Assembly (NCBI GenBank): GCA_009829735.1
Contig: CM020619.1
Span: forward strand, 26,624,063 to 26,688,062
Direction of reading: 5' to 3'
DNA: 64,000 bases
Source of the DNA: Pyropia yezoensis
Lineage: Eukaryota > Rhodophyta > Bangiophyceae > Bangiales > Bangiaceae
In this document: positions 11,342-21,494 of the stretch, piece after piece
Layout of the letters: every line of letters begins with the position of its first letter
Numbering within the stretch: position 1 is the stretch's first letter
Program-made: the position numbers and the translations under genes
Notes under the pieces: model-generated
The model's input: only the letters and a program-made list of their open reading frames with translations
The model's database searches: none
Told to the model about the DNA's origin: nothing

Positions 11342-11606
11342 CTGCGGAAACGTGGCTCGCACGACTTGAAACAACTCCATCAACTCCATTCGCGTCTGAA
11401 CCCGAAGCGGAGGCCCGAATCTGGCCGATTTGGGACGCGACCGGACCCCAGCGGCGGCCCACAAGCCCCCGCTGGGCTCTCATTGGCCGAGAGACGTTTG
11501 GAAGCCACGTGTGCGCTCAATTGAGAGCTGCGAAAATATATGAGAGATGGTATCGAGATCGTCGTGACGTTGTTGGAAACACTCTGGGATAAGGGCCGTT
11601 CTATGG

Positions 11607-12051
11607 CAGTTTTCCGAATTTTGTCCCATGTGTACAAGAGCAAGAGCATGTGTACAAGAGCAATGGCCAATCGCATGCCGGCAGCAGAGGGCTTACCAAT
11701 GGCGTGCTGCAACACGTCTGTCGGAACAACCTGATGATTGGCTATGACCACAACTGCTCTCGCAACGAACGCTGGTTGGTGGAAGTACTCTTGTTTTTTC
11801 ATCGGATCTCGCCGGTTGGCCCTTTATCTCAGGTCATTTCTGTCAAGAACAGTGCGAAGCGCTCAGCCAGTGCTTGTTCTGCCCTCGAAGTGGTCAGAAA
11901 TCCCGAGAGAATCCCCGATCGCACTGTTCGTCCAACCACGGACCCTCATGCAGAGCAGTCATTGGCCAGAGAGGCAGCATCTGAGTCATATCATTGGTCA
12001 AGCACAGTTTGCTCTTGCTCTTGTCCACATGGGACAAAATTGGGAGAACTG
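11607..12051. mobile_element. Small unclassified element with 42-bp imperfect terminal inverted repeats
   Basis: The 42 bases at 11607-11648 match the reverse complement of 12010-12051 at 39 positions; both arms contain AATTTTGTCCCATGTG and ACAAGAGCAAGAGCA. Weaker similarity extends outward. Related sequence (CACCCCGCAAGATC, GGCCGTTCT) recurs in reverse near 16190-16240, suggesting a dispersed family. No coding sequence is visible inside. I could not identify a target duplication, so the true ends may lie further out. Confidence 0.5.
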
Positions 12052-12115
12052 CAATACACCCCGCAAGATCCTACCGAAGCACACTGCACTTCCTCAAAGT
12101 CTGTGGCGATCTAAA

Positions 12116-14240
12116 AAACCTTCCTGATTCGGTCCCAGACTCTGAGAAGGGATTGGGACTCGTCAGCAGAACAAAAAAAGACTCCTATCCTCTGCGCGAG
12201 ACCCAGAGCGTTTGAGACTTCCCGGCCACCAGTCTTTTCTCTCTCTGGACGAACGGGATATCTTTTCCTTTCTTATAGTGCCGCAATTCCCCATTCCTCT
12301 TGCGCAGGACGACCGATTCTGCCGCGCGCGCCTCACATTTCGGGACACCTATCCCAGGCATGGAGGAGTTGCACGGCGGTTATCGCGTATTCATGCCGCG
12401 TGACACAATCTGACGCGGTCACGTCGTTGACCATCGACTTGCCCGTATTGCGCGCTTTCCCGGTAGCCCCGTCCGCCCCCGCCCACCTCAACCTCTACTA
12501 CCACCATCGACTCGTCCCCCCTGTCGCTGGCCGCCACGGCAGCCGCCGCCGCAGTCGCCGACCACCACGCCCAGTCCGTGGCGGTCTCCCACCGCTCAGC
12601 GTCTGAGCGGTGGGCGCCCGCGCCGGCCCGCCCGGGCGATGGCCGTCATCATCGCTTCAGCCTCAGCTGGCCGCCGCTGACGCCCGCGCCCACCGTCGCC
12701 GAGGCGGAGGGGGGAGTTGGGGGGGTCGGTGGTGGGCCGCGCGGCGATCGCCCTTGCCGCCGCTGCCAATGCTGACCAGTTGGCCCTCCACGGTGCGCCG
12801 TCTTCACTTCGGCGGGCGGTGGCGATGGCCTGCTGGCGGGTGTGTGCGGTGGCCGCCATGATTATTGTCGCATGGGCGGCGGTGGTGCACGTGGCGCGGG
12901 AGCGGGCGTTTGAGGGGGCGGGAGGGATGCCTTTGCCTATCGTGCCCTTCCCCGCTCGATGTGTCTTCTTTGATGTCTGTCTCGTTCCGACCTGCCCCCT
13001 TCTGTTGTCCATTTCTTCTCTGTGTCCTTTCCATGCGTTCCTTGTTCCCTTTGCCTCTATACCCCCTTTCTTTTTTACGCGCGGACAGGGCGAGCTGCCA
13101 GCATCCCGATGGACATGATAAGGTAAGGGGCTGGGTGCCTGTTTCGTGCTCGTGAGTGTGCGGGGGGGGCATCGGTATGCAGGCGAGCGGACAAGAAGTT
13201 AGCAGGAGTGGCCGATTGGTAGGCAGGGAAGTGGTCAAGACCACTCTACGGCACAAGAACTGGGTGCGACATGGGGGAGTCTTTTTTTACGCTCCTCCCT
13301 TTACTCGCTGCTTGCCATGATTGTTCCTCTCCATCCTGCTTCTTCTGCCTGCTGTCTGCCGCCTGTCTTCCACCACTCTGTCCACCATCATCTCGCCACC
13401 CTCTCCCCCCTTCCTAGTAGATCACGTCGGCCTCTTCCCGTGGAGGCGGGTTGGATGGTGCTGAGTCAGTGTACTGAGCACTGGGAATTAGACATGTAAA
13501 GTATAGTGGTGTCTGTCCATCGATGACCAGTCCCGGACCACAGCCCAGGAGGCTTCAGAACACTCTTCTCAAGATCTCTTTCCCTCTCCGCTCCCTCACA
13601 TCCTTTGGTGGGTTATCTTTGAAGGCTGGTGGCGAGAGGTTTTCAAATTCTCCCTCCACGGACATCTCCTCTGTCCTGTTCGCGCTTTTCAGGAAGTGTC
13701 GTGCAACGAACAGGGCACTTCAATTTAGCACCTGATTGGTTGCTCGTCGACACGTGTGACACGTGAAAATCGCACTGTTCGGACTGTGCGGCAACCTCGA
13801 CCATGGAACTGCCCGTACCCGAACAGAGACCGGCTGAAGTTGCCAGAAAAACGTCATCAAGAAGGGATGCGGGGAGAGTTCAATAGAATTTGTCCATCAC
13901 TGAATATATAATTTCTCAAGAGTTAGGTGATGCTTGCCGTGCTACTCCGGCTAAATCCTTTTGTGCTGAGAGCTTCGTAGCGCCCACCCCTACGGGAAAA
14001 ATACGACTGCCTTCGAGGGCAGTTTTGACTTGATAAGCTGTCAATAGGACGGGATAGTTAGGTGGCCTGAGCTGACGATCGAGTCGCTTTAACTGAATAT
14101 CAATGTATTTTGGCCTCTGAGAATGCCAAAACCCAGGGATCCTATTGGCTGTCACACGAGCAGCGTGGCACACATTTTTGCGCATGCTCTGTTCAATATT
14201 GATGGGTTCTGGGTACTTTGGTATGTACGGTACATCGACA
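12116..14240. other. No recognisable gene; AT-richer, partly repetitive
   Basis: Only short ORFs occur. A GC-rich patch at 12470-13000 has an Ala-rich open frame that could be an exon, but no domain is visible. GAACAGTGCGAAGCG near 11850 and CGCACTGTTCG near 11920 and 13772 form a small dispersed inverted motif. The base composition differs from the GC-rich flanks. Confidence 0.4.
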
Positions 14241-15388
14241 ACTTGACTGTTATTTACTCAAACCTACTAACCGCCACCTACCTCACCCTCTCCTTCCTCC
14301 CCACCTCACCATCTCACTACCATGCCTGCACCAGCGCCGCCCTACCTGCCCCCCCCCACCCGCCCCCTACCCCCTCTCCCACGCCTTGAGCTTCGCCGTC
14401 GTTGCCGCCCAGCGAAAACCACCCCGCTTGCCCCCTCTCCCTCCTCACACCGCTGCCCACCTCCCCCCCAGCATCAGCCCTCCATAACCTTCTCACTCCC
14501 AAGCCTGCACCAGAGCCGCCCTCGTCCCCCCTCATCCTCCTCATCTTGCCTTCCTTCGCATGCCTTCATCCACGCCGTCATCGCCCCCCCGCTATCGCCA
14601 CCCTACCCTCCCTCCACCCTCACTCCCATGCTTCTGCCTTGGCCACCACAACCGCACCACCAGCTCCCAACCCCTCAACACCCCCAGACACCAGTCGACC
14701 TGCTCCCCCTGCACCCCAGCGCCATGCCACCCCGCCCCACGCCCGTCCTCAAGCGCTGCCTCACCGACACCGTCCACGGGCGAGGCGCCCGCCTCGCAGC
14801 GAGCCACGACGCCAACCTCAGCCGCGACGCCGACGCAACATGGCCGCCGGCACCGAGCACAAGCGCAGGGACTTCTTGCACGGGGGGGAGAAGGGAGGGA
14901 AAAGAAGGACGCAAGGGCAAACCAAGGCGGGAACAAGAAAAGGGAGCGGGTGGGGCAATCGGTGGCGGGGACGGGGAGAGTTGCCAGTGGGGGGGGGGGG
15001 GCGGGGGCCCGGGGGGGGGGGGGGGGGCAGGTGACCGGGGGGGGGGGCGGTAGCGACAGAGGGAAGGGTGTAGCAGGGCATGACCGGGGAGGGTAGTGAA
15101 CGTCAAGGGAGGGGGGCAACAGGCGACAAAGGCATGCGCGCGGAAGGCGGGTGCCACATATACGGCAAGAGCGGCCACTGGGTGATTGTTCATGCCAGAC
15201 ACCAGCCCCAGTTCCACCCCTGCCCGGGGGGTGGAGACGGCCGGGGGAGGGGTTGTGCCTCCGAAGGGAGGGTGAGGACGTACGGTCTGGGGGGGGACGA
15301 CGCTCCTTGCACTTGGCAGACGCGCACACCTCACCCCTTCCACGAAAAGCCTCTCCGCGCCCTGCACCACGCACGGCGGCCCGCCAAA
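14240..15388. other. Pyrimidine-rich then G-rich low-complexity DNA; possible gag remnant
   Basis: Positions 14270-14760 are C/T-rich and give Pro/Ser/His-rich frames on the plus strand. Positions 14985-15030 hold long G-runs. Near 15150 a frame reads CHIYGKSGHW, which resembles a retroviral-type zinc knuckle with its second Cys lost. No frame is convincing as a gene. Confidence 0.3.
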
Positions 15389-16393
15389 TTATTGTCCCTG
15401 GCGGATTTGTCGAATATCCTGGCCAATGAAATAGATACTCATCCGGCAGTCAATGTAACTCATCATCCAGCGTATTTTCCCGTAGGGCCAGACAGCACAA
15501 CGACGACGAAGAGCGTCTCTGGGCCGGCCTGCCGCCACGAGAAGGGACGTGAAGGTGACCCTTTTCCAACGGCCACAATGGTTTATAGTTCCCACCTATG
15601 GCCAGCACCTCGTTGATGGCCCAATCGTCAGTGCGCGCTGGTGGCAGAGACAGGCTTGTCCGATGGAGCACAGAAATTTTTCTGCGCGCTTGCGACTTTC
15701 AGTAAAGGCAAGAAACGCAGGGACACGCACTTGCAACTTGTCGGACGGTTGGGTGATGCCTGGAGCTGTCCTGGCCGCCCACAGAGGCCCGCACTTGGAA
15801 GCAAGTCTCAGCCGCGCTCCAAAACCTCCGTGCGGCAATCCGTATCCATAGTGAATCTCGTACTCACCACGTAGGGGCATCAGACCATGCAGCTGATGTG
15901 TGAAGAGTGTGTAGTCAGCCTCCGTGAAGGACTTCCTGCTGTAGCGACTTCACTTCTCGCGGCAGGGCCAGCAGGACAACACAGGTGCAGATGAGTTGAG
16001 AGACAAGCCATTGCAAGTTATGTTGTGCCCGGTGTAAAGCCGAGAAGCTGAATAGTTGAACGAGAAATGTGCAAGCGCACTCCAAGTTGGTTGCACACCG
16101 TCTGAAGGGGTGTTCGGCAGCATCCCGTGGCGTAGAACCGAATGGGCGAGTGGCCACACAGGGCACAATTCCTGTTTGGTGTGTCGACAAGATCTTGCGG
16201 GGTGCAGAACGGCCCTAAAGAGGTCCCCGCACCGCAGTGCTCCTAAAACCGGGACCCGCGTCAAGCCCTCATAAAGACAGATCCTTGCAGAAATCATGAT
16301 TTGCGGCCCCGTAGACCCCCCCTGGTGACACCGTAGAGGCCGGTTCACTAAGAAAAACATAAATATCCTTGAAACGGGTACGACACCTGACAA
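15389..16393 (-). other. Unrecognised minus-strand frames, possibly a decayed gene
   Basis: Successive open stretches on the minus strand (16393-15950, 15880-15596, 15595-15389) have mixed, non-repetitive amino-acid composition, unlike the shadow frames of GC-rich genes. The last two are contiguous in one frame except for a single stop near 15596. No domain is recognised. The segment may be part of an old mobile element. Confidence 0.2.
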
Positions 16394-16428
16394 GGTTGCA
16401 GGCGTACAGTGGTTATTCGGTTATGTCC

Positions 16429-16463
16429 GGCTCGATTATATCACACTCTGACATAATCGAGCC
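16429..16463. repeat. Perfect 11-bp hairpin
   Basis: GGCTCGATTAT at 16429-16439 pairs perfectly with ATAATCGAGCC at 16453-16463 across a 13-nt loop. It sits in AT-richer DNA with no gene assigned, so its role is unknown. Confidence 0.6.
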
Positions 16464-16492
16464 GAGCATCCCCGCACGAGGGCTCCTCAGCA

Positions 16493-17743
16493 ATGTTTCG
16501 CCAGAACATCAAACGGGAGTTCATGAAATTGTTGGTACGCAATGCAGACTTGATTAAATCTGTTGCAAATGGCACACAGGTCCGCGGCCATGCAGTACCA
16601 GCTGGGCACCGGCATCGCCGTCGCCGTCGCGTACCTGACGTCGTCGCGCTCATGGCCAATGCATCATTGGCGACCAAGTTTGCGGCAGTGCACGCTGCCG
16701 GCCTTGCCGAGGCAGCCTATCGCTGGCCGGCGGCCGAGAATGACGTAGAGGCAGTCGATGAGACGGTAGATATGGTTTTAGCTGGAGAAGAGGAGGATTG
16801 CTGGATAAATGTGTGTGTTAGGACCATGTCTGTCTGTCTCTGTGTCGGCTCTGTCTGCGGCCTTCCGCCTGGGGCAGCCGTCTATGCCACCGCGCCCCGC
16901 GCACCCCAAGGACCGCGCTCAGGGTTGCAAGTGGCATCTATTGGTCGTGTATTGTATGTGCTAAATATTCGGTCATGGTCGACTTGTAAAAACGTTCTGT
17001 ATTTGACTGTACATGGCGTGTGGAACACCTCGAAGCACCGTGAAATGGAGCCGTACATGTGGCTTTGGGTGTGGTACAACAGTGGGCCACTATCTCGGAT
17101 GACCCCCTGACATGATCGCGTACGCACTGATACGAGGTATCGTGCTTCCTGTACAAGGTGGATGTTGAAGGGACGTGAGAGGAGGGATCCATGGGTTCCG
17201 ACAGCGATTTTCATCACCTTCACGTACCGTCAACATTCAATTTTTGGAGGAAGCACTATACGAGAAGCACCGCCTGAGGGCTGGCTACGCAGAGAGGTAA
17301 GGTGGAGAAAGAAAAACGTCCGTCTGGACCCATTGTTCAAGCTTATTCAAGCTTTTTTCAAGCACAAAGTTGCACCTGGCGTGCGTCGTTCTCAGCGTGA
17401 TCGCCGTCTGCTAATGGAAGTACGGTTCCGCGCAGGGCTGTTGGGCACTTGGTCACGGCATAAATCCGTGTTTTCGGGCTTTTATCGCCATACTTACCAA
17501 GCTGCTCGGACTTCGTCGTCCCCGGTTCAGCCTGCATCTTCGTTGCCTCCGGAAGAGCCTGTGCAATGTGTCAACCAAGTGCGCAGTGCAGTACGTGACT
17601 TTGCGTGGCCCTTGCCCCTTCGCACAACCCTGAAAGACGCGGCGCCGCCGGTGCACACGCTGACAAACTTCTCTGCGGTCGCGCCGTTGGCGAGACCGCA
17701 GCGCCTTCTTTGTCGACCAAGCCCTGCTTTTGGTACACATTGA
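16493..17743 (+). other. Two unrecognised plus-strand ORFs
   Basis: ORFs at 16493-17110 and 17162-17743 (205 and 193 codons) have mixed composition and no long homopolymers. The first contains LVRNADLIKSVANGTQV and an acidic AENDVEAVDETVDMV stretch before it turns low quality. Neither shows a domain I recognise, and neither has clear start context. They may be chance ORFs or fragments of mobile elements. Confidence 0.15.
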
Positions 17744-18300
17744 CAGGGTTGTTTGAAGGGCCGCCCGCCTGAGGTGCGGCACCAGGGCACCTTACAAGGG
17801 TGCGCGGGGGGGGGGGGGGGGGGGGGGGCACGATGCAGGCGATGAGGGAGGGGCGGGTCTATTGAGCACTTTAGCAGACGTGCCACGCCCCACAACTATG
17901 CTCACAGTACATTCTTGTCAGGGGCCTGCCCTCCTCATGAGCTGGAACTGGAAGGAGCAGAGGAATAGAGAGGTCAGAGCTCGTACATGCGCGCGTCCTT
18001 GGTGACGCGTCGGGGACCCGCAGCCGCGGCACGGGCTGCTCTGATTGCCCGCGGTGTAAACGTTCCTGCCTGGGCAGACGGCCGTGCGAAGAGGGTCTCG
18101 TCGGCCACGATTCGCGTCCCCAGGACGATTGCTGAGGCGACTTAGCAATAATTCAGAGAAATTATGACGTGCTGTAACCGATGCGCTTCACTGTGTTCGC
18201 ATGTACTGTGTCGTACTTACGGCAGCCTTAAGTGAGAAGACCGGCCCGTAGACAATTCGTTTTTCGGCCAACACGCGTCCGCATAGGCGACCGCTTCAAG
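17744..18300. other. No gene seen; contains a 26-base poly-G tract
   Basis: A run of about 26 G residues ends near 17828. The remainder shows no coding frame of note. Confidence 0.4.
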
Positions 18301-18414
18301 GAAACTCAAGGTTCGTTCAAGCCGATCCGGCTTGAAGTGGGCTTGAAGCGGATCCCGGTTCTAGGGGCACTGCGCAGAGCGTCAAGACGCGCCTCGTGGG
18401 AGCCGCGGCCAGAC

Positions 18415-18570
18415 GTGCCCTGCGTCGAGGCTGCACATACACGGGGCAAGGGGTTCCAAACGCCCTTGACGCGCCCCCCCCCCCCCCCGCCGTCGGACGA
18501 GGAGGACAAGGCGGGGAGCGGCGAGGCGAGAGCTAACGGCACGGACCGGTGGGGTGGGGCGGCTGCCGCG
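18415..18570 (+). pseudogene. Isolated fragment related to the RVxF-repeat gene at 31.4-33 kb
   Basis: The plus-strand frame reads PCVEAAHTRGKGFQTPLTRP followed by SDEEDKAGSGEARANGTDRW. It aligns residue for residue with the end of the third repeat of the 31.4-kb gene (PCVGEAQARGKRCQTPFTRH, then SDEEDDAGSG and GTDRHGG). The flanking Ala-rich continuation does not align. This is either a truncated paralogue or one copy of a dispersed coding repeat. Confidence 0.55.
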
Positions 18571-18912
18571 CCACCGCGGTCACCACCAGGCATAGTGGCG
18601 GCAGCCGCGACGCGCACAGCGACGGCAGCAGCGGCGGCAGCCGTAGCTGCAGCGGCCGTCGCGCCGGCCGTCACGCCGGTGGCCACTCGGGTCCCCCATG
18701 GGGGGTGGTGAGAGTGTGCGGCAGAGAGCGCCTGTCCGCGCGCTGGAGAAGCTCCCCAAGAGTGCAGCCTGGCTGCAGCCGCCAACTCACCGCCGCCCCC
18801 CAGGCGGTGCTGGCCGGGGGGGGGGGGGGCGGAGGGCAGGGGCGGCCGCCCCGGCGGCGCTCCCCCCCCCCCCGCCGCCGATGTCACTGCCTCCGTTGCC
18901 GTCAGCGGTGGC

Positions 18913-18943
<31 letters not shown>

Positions 18944-19596
18944 GGGGCGGGTACACCCTATGGCGCCGCACCCGCCTGGCACCGCCCCGTGCGGCGGGTC
19001 TGCCTTTCTTTTTTCCTCCCCTGGGGAAAATCGGGGGGGGGGGGGGGTTGGGGCGATCCCGGAGCGCAGGCCGCCGCCGCCGTCGTCCCCCCCGGGCGCG
19101 CCGTGCGCGCCCCCACCCCGTTACATGGACCGCCGCCGCCGCCGCCGCCGTCCCCCGCAGCAGACACGTCGCCTGTGGCGGGCCGGCCGTCTCGCCCGCC
19201 CGCCCGGCATCGGCCGCAGCTGGGGGCGGCGGCGGCGTTTTTTTTTTGCAGCCACCGCATCGGCGGGGGCGGCGGGGGAGCGGACAAAAAAACACACGGG
19301 CGCCTCCCGGCCGTAGGCTCACCATCGGGCCTGGCAGGCGACGCGCCTGCGGGCGTGCCGGCCCCCGCCGGGAGGGCCGGCGGAACAGGGGCCGAATACG
19401 ACGCAACCCGGCCGCGACCAGGCGGCCCGCTGCCGCTATCGTACGAGCCACTGGCCCTACTCGGGGGGGGGGAGCGGCGGCTGCGCGCGCTGCACACGCC
19501 ACGGGGGGCGTGCGCCGCGGCGGCCGGGGGCGGGGCCGGCGGGGTGGTCGGACGGTGGGTGCCCGCTCCCGTGGGGACGCTTGGGAGGTACACATG
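18571..19596. other. GC-rich low-complexity DNA, no gene assigned
   Basis: (GGC)n near 18905-18945, several C/G-runs, and long open frames on both strands that are Pro/Arg/Gly-rich without motifs. The 455-codon minus-strand frame across this stretch is most simply a composition artefact. Confidence 0.4.
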
Positions 19597-19741
19597 TACA
19601 GTTGGTACCCAATATTTTCTGCCCACCCTGGCCGATCACTTTTTACACCAAATCGACCACGGACGAGATCCAAAGAGCGGCCTCAGTGGTGCCGCTCTGG
19701 CGCATTGCAGTCACTTGGGCGCAGCGTTGCGGGGCATGGTG

Positions 19742-19749
19742 CTATAAAG
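19742..19749 (+). promoter_or_regulatory. Possible TATA box
   Basis: CTATAAAG lies about 55 bp upstream of the ATG at 19798, inside the Tc1 element and before an A-rich stretch. Spacing and sequence fit a core promoter; there is no other evidence. Confidence 0.35.
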
Positions 19750-19797
19750 AAGCGCCCCTAGCTTCTCTCCCAGCGAAAAAAAAAAAAAAAGCAGCAC

Positions 19798-20259
19798 ATG
19801 GGGGGCAAGGGCAGGATCCCCCTATGCCCCCAGGAAGTCGGCGCCATCAAGACCATGGCCACAAACAAGAAGTCCAATGGGGCCATCGCCACCGCGCTCG
19901 GCATCCACAAGACGGTCGTCAGCTACCACGCAGCCAACGCGCGGCGGGCGGCGGCCACTGCGCGCCAGGACAACCGAGGTCGGCCGAAGCACCTCAGCCC
20001 TCGAGAGCTGCACGGGCTCCGCCGGGTGGTGGACTGCAACCCTTTCTCCTCAACGGCGGAAATCGCCGAAAAGGTCAACCAGGGACGAACCAGCACCGCA
20101 GTCGGGCCCCCCCTCCCTAAGACGAAGGACGAGCTGTTCACTGCCCTGCACGAAGAGTGGGCGTCGATACCGAGCGCCTATTTCAAGCACCTGACCGAGA
20201 GCATGTGCCGCCGTGTGCGGGGGGTGGTGGAAGCGAACGGGTCTGGCACAAAGTATTAG
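19798..20259 (+). CDS. Tc1-type HTH protein lacking the catalytic domain (153 aa)
   Basis: Residues 1-85 form the paired-like DNA-binding half of Tc1/mariner transposases: an HTH around SNGAIATALGIHKTVVSYH, a GRPKHLSPREL linker and a second HTH ending in AEIAEKV. The last 50 residues (PKTKDELFTALHEEW, HLTESMCRRVRGVV, ending GTKY) match the conserved C-terminal tail of Tc1 transposases. The roughly 200-residue DDE core expected between them is absent, and the join keeps the frame. The ATG follows a poly-A tract and a candidate TATA box. Full-length proteins bind the terminal repeats. This one could bind DNA but cannot cut it, so a repressor-like role is possible but only inferred. Confidence 0.8.
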   Translation: MGGKGRIPLCPQEVGAIKTMATNKKSNGAIATALGIHKTVVSYHAANARRAAATARQDNRGRPKHLSPRELHGLRRVVDCNPFSSTAEIAEKVNQGRTSTAVGPPLPKTKDELFTALHEEWASIPSAYFKHLTESMCRRVRGVVEANGSGTKY

Positions 20260-20350
20260 TGCGTGTCTTGCACTGGAAACGGACGGTCGCATCGAGTCAA
20301 TATGCATCTCAGGATCTGACGGTTGGGGTGGGCAAATAATATTGGGGACC

Positions 20351-20355
20351 AACTG
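20351..20355. repeat. Target-site duplication AACTG (left)
   Basis: AACTG at 20351-20355 is repeated at 26924-26928 directly after the second LTR. It marks the copia insertion and is also the end of the Tc1 inverted repeat. Confidence 0.95.
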
Positions 20356-20930
20356 TGTGGCAGTATTGGCAGAAATCGCATCAGACTCACGGCCTGCTAC
20401 CGACCGCGGATCCGTGTAGATGGGGCAGCCGACGTCCGTGCACGCCCCAGACAAAGCAATCCAAGAGTCCTTCTTCTTCGTCGTTCGATGTCTCCCCCCT
20501 CGCAATCGTCCCCTCGGCGCGCTGTGCCCGCCCTCATGTAGGGCCGGCGCAGCCCCCCACGCCGGGGCACGCACACGGGCCCGCACGGGCACCCCCCCCA
20601 ACGCATGGCCCCCTCAGGCATGCGGGCGCGCACACACACTCACGGGCCAAGCCCCCCCCTCGTGCACGCACAAAAAACGAAGGTGCGCGCACGCAACGAG
20701 CCTGGGATACGCACGGGCGACACCCTCCACACACGTCGACGACAGGCCAGCAGGGGCACGGCCAGCACACCGTCGACGCAGGAAAAATCTCGCCCCGGAG
20801 GCGCCAATCAGCCACCCCCGCGTGACACGCAATCACCGACGTCGTGCAATCTCGGCCAACCATTGGCCATCATCGGACAGCCCATAGCCGCGGCCGCGAG
20901 CACACTGCAGCCACATTGGAATCAGCCTCA
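20356..20930 (-). repeat. 3' LTR of the copia element
   Basis: 575 bp, TGTGGCAGTATTGG at one end and CCTCA at the other. Eight mismatches to the LTR at 26349-26923, including the penultimate triplet (CTCA versus CACA). Confidence 0.95.
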
Positions 20931-21494
20931 CTCCCGCCCTTCCTCCTCAGAGGGCTGTGGGGCCGCGGCAGTACGGATGATCCACTGCTGCACCGGGTTG
21001 TTGTCCTCGCCAGTACTCATGATGCGCTCGAGCGCAGTGCAGTTGTGTGGTTTCGTTAGCCCGTACGCGGCGTTGTGCTCGGACTCGAGCAGGCCGACGT
21101 TGGAAATCTCCTGGTTGTCGTACACCTCTCGAGCCGCTGCCACATCAATCATAACTCGCTTCTCCATCGGATGCGACGCGCGCGTGATGACCTCAAACAG
21201 CTGCTTGGAGTCCGTCAGCATTATGAGCGGGACATGCTGGTGGCAGATACGCTCCAAGTCGTGCTTGATGACGAACGCCTCGTTAAATGCGTTGGCAAAC
21301 GCGTAAACCTCGCCGGCCACGATGGAGCGCACCACTCGGCGTGACTTCTTGCTCGAGTTGGACAGCACGTGACGGGCACCGCGGTCGTCGCACAGCAAGA
21401 TAATGTAGCCCAGCTGGGAAGACCCGTCATCGTTGGACGCAAATGACGCATCGGCGTCCACCTTGAGCCGCAGCGATCTACGTCGAAAGGGGCG
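20928..21494 (-). pseudogene. Copia RNase H domain
   Basis: The frame includes DADASFASNDDGSSQLGYII, SRRVVRSIVAGEVYAFANAF, LIMLTDSKQLFEVITRAS and IDVAAAREVYDNQEIS, all standard for Ty1/copia RNase H. Three acidic residues (Asp in DADAS, Glu in AGEVY, Asp in LTDS) are present. The fourth, normally Asp in NPADGLTK, is Tyr here (HNAAYGLTK). It follows RT in the same frame but after a TAG at 21495-21497. Confidence 0.9.
20931..20948 (-). promoter_or_regulatory. Polypurine tract
   Basis: On the minus strand GAGGAGGAAGGGCGGGAG lies directly against the 3' LTR, the position of the plus-strand priming tract. It overlaps the codons for the last residues of RNase H. Confidence 0.8.

Larger units (their letters stand above)
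2448..11345. mobile_element. PIF/Harbinger DNA transposon (approximate limits)
   Basis: Two convergent genes typical of PIF/Harbinger elements lie here: a Myb/SANT-like ORF1 on the plus strand and a Plant_tran/HARBI1-type DDE transposase on the minus strand. A minisatellite separates their 3' ends. I could not define terminal inverted repeats or the expected 3-bp TWA target duplication. The left limit is set only by the LTR that abuts it, and the right limit by the last structured repeats after the transposase. Frameshifts in ORF1 and a nonsense codon in the transposase suggest this copy is no longer autonomous. Confidence 0.6.
19599..20355 (+). mobile_element. Internally deleted Tc1/mariner element
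   Basis: About 35-bp terminal inverted repeats are present. The left begins CAGTTGGTACCCAATATT, and the right, read inward, begins CAGTTGGTCCCCAATATT, with about six mismatches overall. A TA dinucleotide lies at 19597-19598. The matching right TA is at 26929-26930, because a copia retrotransposon has inserted into the last five bases of the right repeat. The element carries one ORF that joins Tc1-type N- and C-terminal parts without the DDE core, so it cannot mobilise itself. Confidence 0.88.

Noticed and set aside
15140..15200. CCHC zinc knuckle CHIYGKSGHW
   Set aside because: The second Cys is Tyr and the fourth ligand is missing, so it is a decayed motif at best.
18306..19673. 455-codon minus-strand ORF
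   Set aside because: Pro/Arg/Gly-rich without domains, crosses G/C-runs, and the opposite strand holds the only recognisable fragment.
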